The notes under the pieces are model-generated. The model saw only the letters and a program-made list of their open reading frames with translations, made no database searches and was not told the DNA's origin. A DNA stretch of 64,000 bases from Aquibium oceanicum (GTDB lineage Bacteria; Pseudomonadota; Alphaproteobacteria; Rhizobiales; Rhizobiaceae), in NCBI RefSeq assembly GCF_001889605.1, contig NZ_CP018171.1:1364001-1428000 (forward strand). Direction: 5' to 3'. Of the stretch, positions 16,593 through 24,203 are shown one piece after another (the stretch's first letter is position 1; each line of letters begins with the position of its first letter). The translations under genes and the position numbers were made by a program.

Positions 16593-17321
16593 CTAGCGCG
16601 GCTCCTTCCACAGATTGAGATAGGTGGCATCGAAGTCGGCGCGCGTCGCCAGAGCCTCGAAATCCAGGATGCTGACGCTCGTTCCCTTCCAGGTCACCTC
16701 TCCGGTGCTACGCAGTTCCTGGATTGTTCGGTTCATATGGACCACGGATAGCCCCATGATGTCGGCGATATCGGCCTGAGTTATCGGAAAGTCGAACCTG
16801 TTGTCGCGTGCCAGTCCCGCCACATTCAGCCGTGTGTATGTTTCGCAGATCAGGTGCGCGAGGTGTTCCTCAGGCACCCGGCGTCCAATGCTAGTTATCC
16901 ATTCTTTCGCAATGGCGCCGTCGCAGACCGTCAGCAGCCACAGCATGCGGGTGAGATGAGGCTCACGCTCGCAAAGTTCTCTCAGATCCCGGTGCGGGAA
17001 GAATACCACTTCGCACTCGTTCAGCGCAACTACGTTGTGGCTGATCTTCTTCAGGAGTAGCGCCGGAAGGTCTACAAAGTCTCCGGGAACATGGAGGCCG
17101 TTGATCTGGCGCTTTCCGGATCTTAGGTGACTCGCTCTTACCGTGAAGCCGTTGATGACCAAGCAGCTTTCCCGAAGCCGCGCGCCGTCCGGGATGATCT
17201 GTTCGCCACGCTCGCAAATTCGTTTGCGGAACGGCAACGAGCGTATCTGCGCGACTTCGTCGGCACTCAGATGGTCGCGCTGCAACAGTGCTCGGAGAAG
17301 TGGTTCGAAAACCTCAGACAT
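16593..17321 (-). CDS. Crp/Fnr-family transcriptional regulator
   Basis: A 242-residue regulator. The N-terminal ~130 residues are a cyclic-nucleotide-binding-type beta-barrel (RICERGEQIIPDGARLRESC, then GLHVPGDFVDLPALLLK), followed by the dimer helix and a C-terminal helix-turn-helix (FPITQADIADIMGLSVVHMN, RTIQELRSTGEVTW). No Fnr-type N-terminal cysteine cluster is present, so it is unlikely to sense oxygen through an iron-sulfur cluster. Many Hyphomicrobiales carry several such orphans. It is divergent from the truncated gene at 17434 and may be a cargo gene of the island. Confidence 0.88.
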   Translation of the reverse strand: MSEVFEPLLRALLQRDHLSADEVAQIRSLPFRKRICERGEQIIPDGARLRESCLVINGFTVRASHLRSGKRQINGLHVPGDFVDLPALLLKKISHNVVALNECEVVFFPHRDLRELCEREPHLTRMLWLLTVCDGAIAKEWITSIGRRVPEEHLAHLICETYTRLNVAGLARDNRFDFPITQADIADIMGLSVVHMNRTIQELRSTGEVTWKGTSVSILDFEALATRADFDATYLNLWKEPR

Positions 17322-17433
17322 GCGAACGTTTCCCTCCGGCGTTTGTTAGGGTTGTCATCCGGCATACGAAATCGGGGCTTGCACTAACAAATGGGAAAGC
17401 ACCGCCCGCGACGCAGAATTAGGTACGCCGCCC

Positions 17434-17727
17434 ATGGTCCGAATAGAGCCTGTATCCGTTCGCGCGTCTATTGGCGTTGAGAAAGGCAACATCGCTTACG
17501 TCGATGAAAGCCTGGTCGCGGTGGTGGTCTATCTCGAGGATGATGTTTACGAGGACATGCGAGGGTTGCCCTCCCAACTCCAAAAGCCCTCACCCCCAAG
17601 TCGCCACGCTCATTTGATTCCGAGCAAGCAAAAGACCGAAGAAGATCTCAGCCTGGACATTTGCAACAGACGACGACAAAAACCTCATGCAGATGTGATA
17701 GGCGGTGCCCCGGCATTGAAAGGTTGA
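17434..17727 (+). pseudogene. truncated small conserved-looking protein
   Basis: The first ~42 codons read as a real protein (VRASIGVEKGNIAYVDESL, VAVVVYLEDDVYEDMRG). After about 17560 the frame turns into low-quality sequence (PSQLQKPSPPSRHAHL) that looks non-coding. I infer that a small gene lost its 3' half when the neighbouring phage-like segment arrived. The family is not named. Confidence 0.4.
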
Positions 17728-18010
17728 AACCCACCGGGGCAAGCGAAGCACGTCGATCAGCACCGATCTTCGCGCCCCAAACTCGTGGGAACGACACGTT
17801 GCCACAGGCTGTGCCGCTCCCTTTCAAGGCCGGTTGTCTTCGGGACCGGTCGCCCATCTCATTTGAGTTTCGCACCGTTTATGGCTGCTTGGAATTTCGC
17901 GTCATCTTTGTAAGCTTCGATGAAATGTCCAAGCCGATACAGCAACTTACGCAACGGTAACGAACTCAAATCTCCGCCAGCGTGATAGACCATACGATTG
18001 GCCGTCTTGA
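17728..18010. other. no gene recognised, border of phage-like segment
   Basis: Between the truncated small gene and the tail-like module there is no convincing frame on either strand. It lies downstream of the minus-strand module, so a transcription end is expected, but no clear hairpin with T-run was seen. Confidence 0.35.
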
Positions 18011-18649
18011 TCAACTTGCGGGACTGACTTCCAAAAAACGCGGGGCTATCCTCGTCATGATGAAGAGGCCGTCGGTCATTGTGATCTGGTCGAGCGCCCA
18101 GGACGGGAGCCGCAAGAGGTTAACGTCACCGCTGGCCGGCTTGGCGATGTTCATGATGGCGATTGCTTGGTCGATCTTGTTGTCGGCGATCACAGCGTCT
18201 TCCAGATCGGCGAGAGTTTCAGCGATGAATTCGAGGTCGGTGATGTGCTTTCCGTCACCTGCGCTCAGCGGCGTTCCAAGGGTCATCATGACCGCCTTGC
18301 TGATCCCGTCGCCATCAATCGAAATCTTCGGCGTGCCTCCGGGCTGCTCTTCGGAAACATCGTTGAGCGCCTGTTTGAGACGCAATGCAGCCTTGATTGG
18401 CAAGAGCGGGATCGTCTCGTCGGTGAGCCACGCAGTAGAGCCGTCGGCCATTTCGACCGCGACCTGTCGCTTGAGGCGTTCGCGAAAGAGGTTCTTCTGG
18501 ACATCGTTGTCGGTTGCCGCAGCCTTGGCAGCTATCGTTCCCATTTTGGCGAACTGGATGAACCCGACGCCGGTAACCTGAAACGCCTTCGCGTCCCGCT
18601 CTGCGATCCTGAAATGCTCGTTAGGTTCGAGCTTGACGGTGATAGTCAT
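18011..18649 (-). CDS. hypothetical protein downstream of tape-measure gene
   Basis: A 212-residue cytoplasmic protein of unrecognised family. It starts with a compact basic/acidic domain (MTITVKLEPNEHFRIAERDA) and has a helical middle (LLPIKAALRLKQALNDV). It lies 44 bases after the tape-measure-like gene on the same strand, a place usually held in tailed phages by tail-associated proteins, but the sequence gives no motif to confirm that. Alternatively it is an element-specific protein. Confidence 0.55.
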   Translation of the reverse strand: MTITVKLEPNEHFRIAERDAKAFQVTGVGFIQFAKMGTIAAKAAATDNDVQKNLFRERLKRQVAVEMADGSTAWLTDETIPLLPIKAALRLKQALNDVSEEQPGGTPKISIDGDGISKAVMMTLGTPLSAGDGKHITDLEFIAETLADLEDAVIADNKIDQAIAIMNIAKPASGDVNLLRLPSWALDQITMTDGLFIMTRIAPRFLEVSPAS

Positions 18650-18693
18650 TTGGGGGTGCTCCCGCGTTGAAATTTAAGTCGAACTCACGCGTA

Positions 18694-21600
18694 CTAATCG
18701 ACAATGTTTACAGCGCCCGTATTGGTTGGTTGCTGTTGAACTTTGATATTGACTGCTGCTTGATTGATGATCGCAGCCGCGGCTTGCCCGATTGCCGTCC
18801 CGATGCCTGGGGCGAATGACGCGATGGCGGCGCCAATGACTGGTCCCATTGTGGAGGCCGTCTGATCGAGAGAAGCCGCCGCTTGCACGCCTCCCGTGGC
18901 AATTGAATTCGTGATATCGTCGGCGGACACTTTCAGCTGGGCATCCCATGCCGCAATCTGCGCCTCGATAGACAACTTCTGCGTTTCGAGGGCCTGAACC
19001 TGAGCGTCCGACGATCCGGGAATCTTCTCGGCTTCTTTGGCCGCGCGAATCTTTTCGTTGATCGCTGCGAGTTCGGCTTTCAGTGTCGCCATACCTGCAT
19101 CGAAGTCAGTCGGCGTTATCGGTTCGGATTCGACCTGCTTCGCAAACAGTTCCTTGAACCCCTGCCCCACGCCCTGTGGTGTCGCTTCAACCCCGCCGTG
19201 AAGAAGGTCAACGAAACTTTGCGGCAGCATAGATTCGAGACGTTCGTTGAGCTCTTTTGAACGCTGGGTGTTGGCCTGTATCTCGGCCAGCATCTGCTCA
19301 GTTGACTTTCCGAAATCCGAGACAATGGTCTCTCCCCAAGACAAGATATTCAGAAGTCCGATGAAGCTATTTGTGATGCCAAGACCAGACGACGGCATTC
19401 TAACGCGAGGTGTGCGATCTCTTCGTGAGCTACCAGATTGATCTGTGATCTGATCCATGATGTCATCGGCTGCTTCGTTGACAGCGTCGTCTAGACCTCC
19501 TTTGCCGGCCCGGAGGCCTTGCGCTGCTGCTGCTGCCATCAGCATTCGTGCTGCACCTGTCAGCGCAACGGCTGAACCATCGAGCGCCGCGGCCGATACG
19601 TTCAGCGGGTTGAGCGCGTTGAGAACCCCTTTAAGCAGGAGTGCTCCGATGCCGACCAAGGCCGCATCCTTACCGACACCAAGCGCGGCATCCGCTGCAC
19701 CTTCCGGCAAAGTGTCCCCTCGCAGCAGGGCATCAATCGACTGCGCGGTCGTGGCGATGTTATTCAGCGACTCAATGAACGGGCCTTCCAGTTTAGAGGA
19801 TATCGTTCCGAACAGATCGGAGATGCGCTTGCCTGCTTCATCGAGCGCGACGAGTGAGGACGTGGCATTGCGCGCTGCGATTTTCATCGGGTCGAACGGG
19901 TCTGCTGCGGCGAACTGTTCGAAGAACGCCGTGAGAGGTCCGAAACCCTCAATCAATTCGAGCGCCATATCGCGTGAGTTTTCGCGGCCAATGAACGGCT
20001 GCAATCTGCTCGCCAGTTCGGCGGGGTCCATTTCCGAAACGGATTTACCCGCTGCCTTTTCGAGGGCCGGCACGAGATGCGTCGCGATCCATTGCGGAGG
20101 ATTTCGACGGAGATCATCTTCGGCGACTGTCTTGCCGCCCTTCCGCAGCTCCAGTGCAGCTAGAGCCTTGTTTGCTTCTTTCGATTGATTGCCCGACAGG
20201 TTGGTAATCAGCGAGTTCATCGAATTCGCGGCGCGCATGCCCTTGTCGGCGACGATGGAGAACATGGCCGCGAGACCTTGGTCATCCAGCGTTCGACCGG
20301 CCGTCTTCGAGAACGCTAGCGCAGTGCCGATCTTTTCCGGATCGAACTTCTCGCCCATTGCGATGACCGACATTTCGAGCGCGCGGAAAATCTTCTGTGT
20401 GTCGGCCGTGAATTCGCCAGTCTGAGCATCGACCAATTCGCCGGCTGCGGACTGTATCGCTCGACCAATCGATCCCGCTTGATCCGTTCCGAACTCGCCG
20501 GTTGATCGCAGACCGACAAGAAGATCATCGATGCGGTCCACCAGTTTGATTGCGGAGGTCATGCGTTGCTCGTCGGTGCCCTGAATCTGAGGAACGATGT
20601 CGGCAACTGCCTGATCGCGCGCGGCTCGCGTCATGAAGCGACCGGTCATGTCACGGCCTTCCAGCCGCTCCTTCATCAACGTCTGTTGTTCGACAGTGAG
20701 AAGCTGAACTTTCAAGTCCGAGATGTCGGTTGCGGCTGCGGCTTCCTTGAACCCTTGGAAGGTTGCATTCGTGACGTTGAAGATCGCACTGCCGACAATG
20801 ATGCTCTTCGCTAGATCCCACGTGTTGCTGCCCATGACAGGCGCGAACCCGCCCTCAGAACGAGCACCTGGTCGCCGGGCGCCTGCACCATCGGCTCCTC
20901 CCCCCGTGGCAATGCGTGCCCCTGCACCCGACAACGCGGAGCGGATCGCTTCGGCATCTCGCCGCATCTTGCGCAACTCGGCCGCCATGCGATTGAGACC
21001 GCTGATATCGACGTTTCGCCCGAGGCTGTTCAGCAGGGCATCGGTCTCGCGAATCTCTTGTTGCAGACGCTCCATTCGTGTTTGGGCGCCACCTGTTCCA
21101 ACCGATGGCACGGAAGTCTTGACGGCGGTCAGCTTGTTGAGCCGTTTCAACGCGCGTTCGGCGGCCCGAACTTCTGCAATGAACGCCTTGATGCCTGTGG
21201 TGTCGGACTTGATGTTGACTGGGTTCGATTCCAGGCGGGTCATCGTCGCGAGGAAGCCATTCAGATTGCCGCGCGCGGTGCTCTCGCCGAGCAACTTGAC
21301 ACGCACTTGAGCCTCCCGCCCGCTAAGGCGTCGCAGCAGGGAATCGACCCGACGCAGATCAGCGACGGCCGATGCGATCCCCGTGACATCCACGAGCGCG
21401 GACGACTTCTTGCCCGCCATACGAATCAACATGCGTTCGAGCGCGCGCACTTCGGTCCGTGCTGCGTTTGCCCCTGCGATGTCAACGCGTGGTGCGGCGC
21501 GGCGTCCTGAAAGGCGTGCCAGTTCTTGTTCCAGATTGCGAACCTCCGCCCTCGCCGATTGGATGCCTCGAATGTCAACGAGCGGACGAGCACGGGTGCG

Positions 21601-21816
21601 AGAGAGGCGCGTGAATTCGCGCTCCAGATCACGAACCGCACTCTTTGCCTTCTTGATCTCACGGTCATCGAGACCGAGCTTGCCGAGAAGGTTACCGCCG
21701 CGCTGCAGCTTCTTCGCCGTCGTGAACAGCTTTTCGAGTTCGCGGTTGACCTTGCGAATATTCGAACTCGAACGGTCCTTAACGAGAAGAGTCGCGCTCT
21801 CTACGAATCCGGCCAC
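18694..21816 (-). CDS. tail tape-measure-like protein
   Basis: A 1040-residue protein with the features of a phage tail tape measure. It has a long helical N-terminal region, then hydrophobic segments in the middle (DLAKSIIVGSAIFNVTNATF near 325; VGIGALLLKGVLNALNPLNV near 700), and an Ala/Gly-rich hydrophobic tail (VIGAAIASFAPGIGTAIGQA). Residues ~65-230 form a ladder of ~30-33-residue repeats: VDI-G-ARxEVRxLExxLxRLSG appears four to five times with drift. Such repeats set tail length in tape measures. Five tiny genes precede it and one follows. No head, terminase or baseplate genes are present. A long secreted effector is a less likely alternative. Confidence 0.7.
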   Translation of the reverse strand: MAGFVESATLLVKDRSSSNIRKVNRELEKLFTTAKKLQRGGNLLGKLGLDDREIKKAKSAVRDLEREFTRLSRTRARPLVDIRGIQSARAEVRNLEQELARLSGRRAAPRVDIAGANAARTEVRALERMLIRMAGKKSSALVDVTGIASAVADLRRVDSLLRRLSGREAQVRVKLLGESTARGNLNGFLATMTRLESNPVNIKSDTTGIKAFIAEVRAAERALKRLNKLTAVKTSVPSVGTGGAQTRMERLQQEIRETDALLNSLGRNVDISGLNRMAAELRKMRRDAEAIRSALSGAGARIATGGGADGAGARRPGARSEGGFAPVMGSNTWDLAKSIIVGSAIFNVTNATFQGFKEAAAATDISDLKVQLLTVEQQTLMKERLEGRDMTGRFMTRAARDQAVADIVPQIQGTDEQRMTSAIKLVDRIDDLLVGLRSTGEFGTDQAGSIGRAIQSAAGELVDAQTGEFTADTQKIFRALEMSVIAMGEKFDPEKIGTALAFSKTAGRTLDDQGLAAMFSIVADKGMRAANSMNSLITNLSGNQSKEANKALAALELRKGGKTVAEDDLRRNPPQWIATHLVPALEKAAGKSVSEMDPAELASRLQPFIGRENSRDMALELIEGFGPLTAFFEQFAAADPFDPMKIAARNATSSLVALDEAGKRISDLFGTISSKLEGPFIESLNNIATTAQSIDALLRGDTLPEGAADAALGVGKDAALVGIGALLLKGVLNALNPLNVSAAALDGSAVALTGAARMLMAAAAAQGLRAGKGGLDDAVNEAADDIMDQITDQSGSSRRDRTPRVRMPSSGLGITNSFIGLLNILSWGETIVSDFGKSTEQMLAEIQANTQRSKELNERLESMLPQSFVDLLHGGVEATPQGVGQGFKELFAKQVESEPITPTDFDAGMATLKAELAAINEKIRAAKEAEKIPGSSDAQVQALETQKLSIEAQIAAWDAQLKVSADDITNSIATGGVQAAASLDQTASTMGPVIGAAIASFAPGIGTAIGQAAAAIINQAAVNIKVQQQPTNTGAVNIVD

Positions 21817-21837
21817 GTGGGTGATCCTTGCGGGTTA

Positions 21838-22020
21838 TCAGAACTTGTCGTGCAGAGCGGCGACGCGGGCGGCGTGTTGGGCCTCGAGTTGCACGCGCAA
21901 CGGGTGATTGGCAGGGAGCGGCGGCGGAATCGGGCTCGGGTCCACCTGCGGTTCCGCGACCTTCTTCGACTTCGCCTTGGGCTTCGAACCTCGCGTGCGG
22001 GTGTTCCAATCGCGGCTCAT
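21838..22020 (-). CDS. small proline-rich basic protein before tape-measure gene
   Basis: A 60-residue protein. The start at 22020 (MSRDWNTRTRGSKPKAKSKK) follows GGAGAA; longer readings of the frame have no site. It has a lysine-rich N-terminus, a proline-rich middle and a helical end (HPLRVQLEAQHAARVAAL). Small genes in this place often encode tail-assembly chaperones, but no frameshift pair is evident. Function unknown. Confidence 0.5.
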   Translation of the reverse strand: MSRDWNTRTRGSKPKAKSKKVAEPQVDPSPIPPPLPANHPLRVQLEAQHAARVAALHDKF

Positions 22021-22108
22021 ATCGTGTTCTCCGTCGCCGCCGATTTGGGTTGGACGATTGGCAGATTGGCGACCTGTTGATTGCAAGGAGGCGGTGTCGT
22101 CGCGAGAG

Positions 22109-22324
22109 TCATGAGATCTCTCCTGCAGTGCGTAGGAGCGTCGTTGCGCGTTCGAGAACCGCGGGTTGCGCATCGAGTTGTGGAACCGACGTGTCGAACG
22201 TGATCGATGACTTCGCGTAGAGTTTCACGTCGGAACCTGCGGTGTCGGAAAGGAACGCAACCTTGGTGTGCCCGCCTGCAATGACGAAGCCCGAACCTGC
22301 GGTTTTGTGCGTGGCGCGTATCAT
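22109..22324 (-). CDS. small hypothetical protein of tail-like module
   Basis: A 71-residue protein, beta-rich in its first half (GSGFVIAGGHTKVAFLSDTA) and helical at the end (AVLERATTLLRTAGE). It starts one base after the stop of the previous gene, so it belongs to the same operon. Unrecognised family; the beta-rich half would suit a small barrel. Confidence 0.5.
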   Translation of the reverse strand: MIRATHKTAGSGFVIAGGHTKVAFLSDTAGSDVKLYAKSSITFDTSVPQLDAQPAVLERATTLLRTAGEIS

Positions 22325-22325
22325 G

Positions 22326-22604
22326 TCATTCAGCCCAGTGCCCTTGCGACACCCGGCTCATCGCGAGATTGAGTTGTCGCTTCGCGCCTCGGCGGTCGTC
22401 CTTGTCGAAATGAAGTGCGAGGCCGCCGGTCGACTGCAGTTCGTAGGTTGCGACGACAACGAACTTGGTTGAGTTCTCGAACAGCACGGCTGCGTGCGTT
22501 TGGTTTGACGCGACGACGTTGCCCACAAACCCTGTGGCCTTCTGTCGAACTTCATGCCCGACAGGAAAACTTACGAGATCGGAACCGTCGTCACTGGGTT
22601 TCAT
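22326..22604 (-). CDS. small beta-rich hypothetical protein
   Basis: A 92-residue protein. Its ATG at 22604 overlaps the stop of the gene before it (ATGA), which decides the start over a longer upstream reading. The middle (FPVGHEVRQKATGFVGNVVA, then AAVLFENSTKFVVVATYELQ) looks like a small SH3- or YopX-like beta-barrel, and the end is basic. No named family is certain. Confidence 0.55.
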   Translation of the reverse strand: MKPSDDGSDLVSFPVGHEVRQKATGFVGNVVASNQTHAAVLFENSTKFVVVATYELQSTGGLALHFDKDDRRGAKRQLNLAMSRVSQGHWAE

Positions 22605-22840
22605 CGCTGCATCGCCGCCAGCTTGAGCGACTTGATTGCGAGCGCGAGGTTCAGATGCTTCGTCGCGATTGGTTTCGAAAGCGCACCGGGTTTGTTCGGC
22701 GCTGTACGCGTCACGGGTGCTGCCTTGGCGACAAACAGCGCGTTGCCGTCGTCGCGATGAAGGAACGTACCTGCGGTGCACGGGCCGCTTGTGATGCGTG
22801 AGCCTTTGGTGATGTCGGGGCGTTCGCCTTTGCGGAACAT
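22601..22840 (-). CDS. small hypothetical protein of tail-like module
   Basis: A 79-residue basic protein. It has a beta-like first half (GSRITSGPCTAGTFLHRDDG) and a basic helical end (KHLNLALAIKSLKLAAMQR). It is coupled to the next gene by an ATGA overlap, and its start lies one base past the stop of the gene upstream. The end of the protein (LNLA) echoes the neighbour's RQLNLAMSRV, so the two may be distant duplicates. Function unknown. Confidence 0.55.
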   Translation of the reverse strand: MFRKGERPDITKGSRITSGPCTAGTFLHRDDGNALFVAKAAPVTRTAPNKPGALSKPIATKHLNLALAIKSLKLAAMQR

Positions 22841-22841
22841 G

Positions 22842-23021
22842 TCAGTGCCTCATGGCGGAATGCATCGTGAGCGGGATGCGCGGGATAAGCGGCATCTCCA
22901 ACTCGCGAAGAGCTTCCAATTGTTCGGGGTTGAGGATCGGGATGAGCGAACCCGTCAGCGTCATGTAGATCGGCTTGGACGGGTCGAAATCAGGCGGCGA
23001 CTTGCGGGAGTTCCGGTTCAT
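22842..23021 (-). CDS. first small gene of tail-like operon
   Basis: A 59-residue protein. The start at 23021 (MNRNSRKSPPDFDPSKP) is preceded by GGAG at -12 to -9. The sequence is hydrophobic-proline rich in the middle (YMTLTGSLIPILNPEQLEAL) without a clear membrane segment. It opens the minus-strand run of small genes leading to the tape-measure gene. Family not recognised. Confidence 0.45.
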   Translation of the reverse strand: MNRNSRKSPPDFDPSKPIYMTLTGSLIPILNPEQLEALRELEMPLIPRIPLTMHSAMRH

Positions 23022-23503
23022 GGCAACGGCTCCGAAGCAAGGTTCGGCTTGCAAGAGCCATCGGCGGGGTTGTCAGCCGCAAGGGCCGTATTGACGCGGA
23101 GTCAGCTTCAAGGGTCTGCAAGAGACCAGCCCGCCAAGGCGCGACCCCGCGATCACCACGCGAACCGGTCCTGCGGTCGTCATGGCAATCTAGAATCTGA
23201 TTGGTTGTTTCCTGGAACATCTGATCGTTCTTGAAGCTGGCGGGCGAAAACGATGTCAATATGTGTACGACATAAATCGCCCAATATCAAGCATTATTTT
23301 GTCTTTTATTACTACTATCCAAGTATCATTCAGATTTTATTATTGCGCCAACCCGGCGATCGGTGTCAAAAAGAATTGACAAGGTGTACGCCTATAGTTG
23401 CCGCGTGAAAATTAATGCTTGATTTGAGCGCGAGCGTGTGTAAATCAATGTCATGTGATTTGCATGCGTGCATTACGTATGCGAGGGAAACAGGATTCAG
23501 AAT
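23022..23503. other. AT-rich divergent control region
   Basis: A 480-bp gap separates the minus-strand tail-like operon from the plus-strand XRE-like gene. The part from about 23260 to 23460 is clearly AT-rich compared with the genes around it and probably holds the divergent promoters. I could not assign -35/-10 pairs with confidence. Confidence 0.4.
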
Positions 23504-24031
23504 ATGACCGAGATTGTCGCGATTGGTACCTATGATGATCTGAACCAAGCGGTGCGAGAGTTGATTCCAACGACACGTACCGACTGTATTGAGATCGGCC
23601 TAGTTCCTGAGTTTAGTGAAAATAATCTTAGTGGTTTCAGGACGGGGCGTTTGAAACCCAAATTCCAAACGATGGAAAACCTGCTCGCGATCCTTGATCC
23701 TGAACTGTGCTTTGCGCTCGTTCGAGTTTCGAAAGAAGAAGCCGACGAGATCAGGCGGCGCCGGGCCGAGCAGCGAGCGTTGGGCAAGGCAGACGAGAGG
23801 CCCGCGAGCGCGCCGAGTGGGGCGGTCCTCGTCAAGGAGCCACAGGAAACGACGGTCACGCGTTCGGGCTCGCACGTGTCGCACATGATGACGGACGGCG
23901 CGATTGCAGCGGCTTCGCGTGTCAAGGAATGGCGGCCACTGCCCGACAAAGAGGGGTTTGAATACGGCGTTGATGAAGCCGGAAAGTTCGTGGACGGGGC
24001 GGTACGCCGGGTTGCAGGCGTCGCAGCATGA
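23504..24031 (+). CDS. XRE-like regulator-type protein with disordered C-terminus
   Basis: A 175-residue protein. The start at 23504 follows ACAGGA; a longer reading from 23468 lacks a site. Residues ~10-75 have a helix-turn-helix-like layout (DLNQAVRELIPTTRTDC, NNLSGFRTGRLKPKFQTM, ENLLAILDPEL) that matches the pattern of the proteins at 7142 and 7900. The rest is charged linker (EADEIRRRRAEQRALGKADE) and a short folded end. It faces away from the tail-like operon, the place of a phage repressor or early regulator. A strong terminator follows at once. Confidence 0.55.
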   Translation: MTEIVAIGTYDDLNQAVRELIPTTRTDCIEIGLVPEFSENNLSGFRTGRLKPKFQTMENLLAILDPELCFALVRVSKEEADEIRRRRAEQRALGKADERPASAPSGAVLVKEPQETTVTRSGSHVSHMMTDGAIAAASRVKEWRPLPDKEGFEYGVDEAGKFVDGAVRRVAGVAA

Positions 24032-24041
24032 GCCCCCTTGA

Positions 24042-24089
24042 AAAGAGCGAACCTCCCTCAAGCGGGGCGATGCGTGAGGGAGGCTCTTT
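24042..24089 (+). terminator. hairpin terminator after XRE-like gene
   Basis: AAAGAG...CCTCCCTCA pairs with TGAGGGAGG-CTCTTT across a 14-base loop; a 4-base bulge interrupts the stem. It begins 11 bases after the stop codon at 24031 and ends in a short T-run. Confidence 0.7.
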
Positions 24090-24203
24090 GCGAGGTACAC
24101 ACTAACGCGAGGGGATCAACATCGCGCTGTTCTGATGCGTGCATGATCAATATAAACGCCCTCGCGCGACACGTCAACAATAATATTCAGATGTGAGCGC
24201 CAA

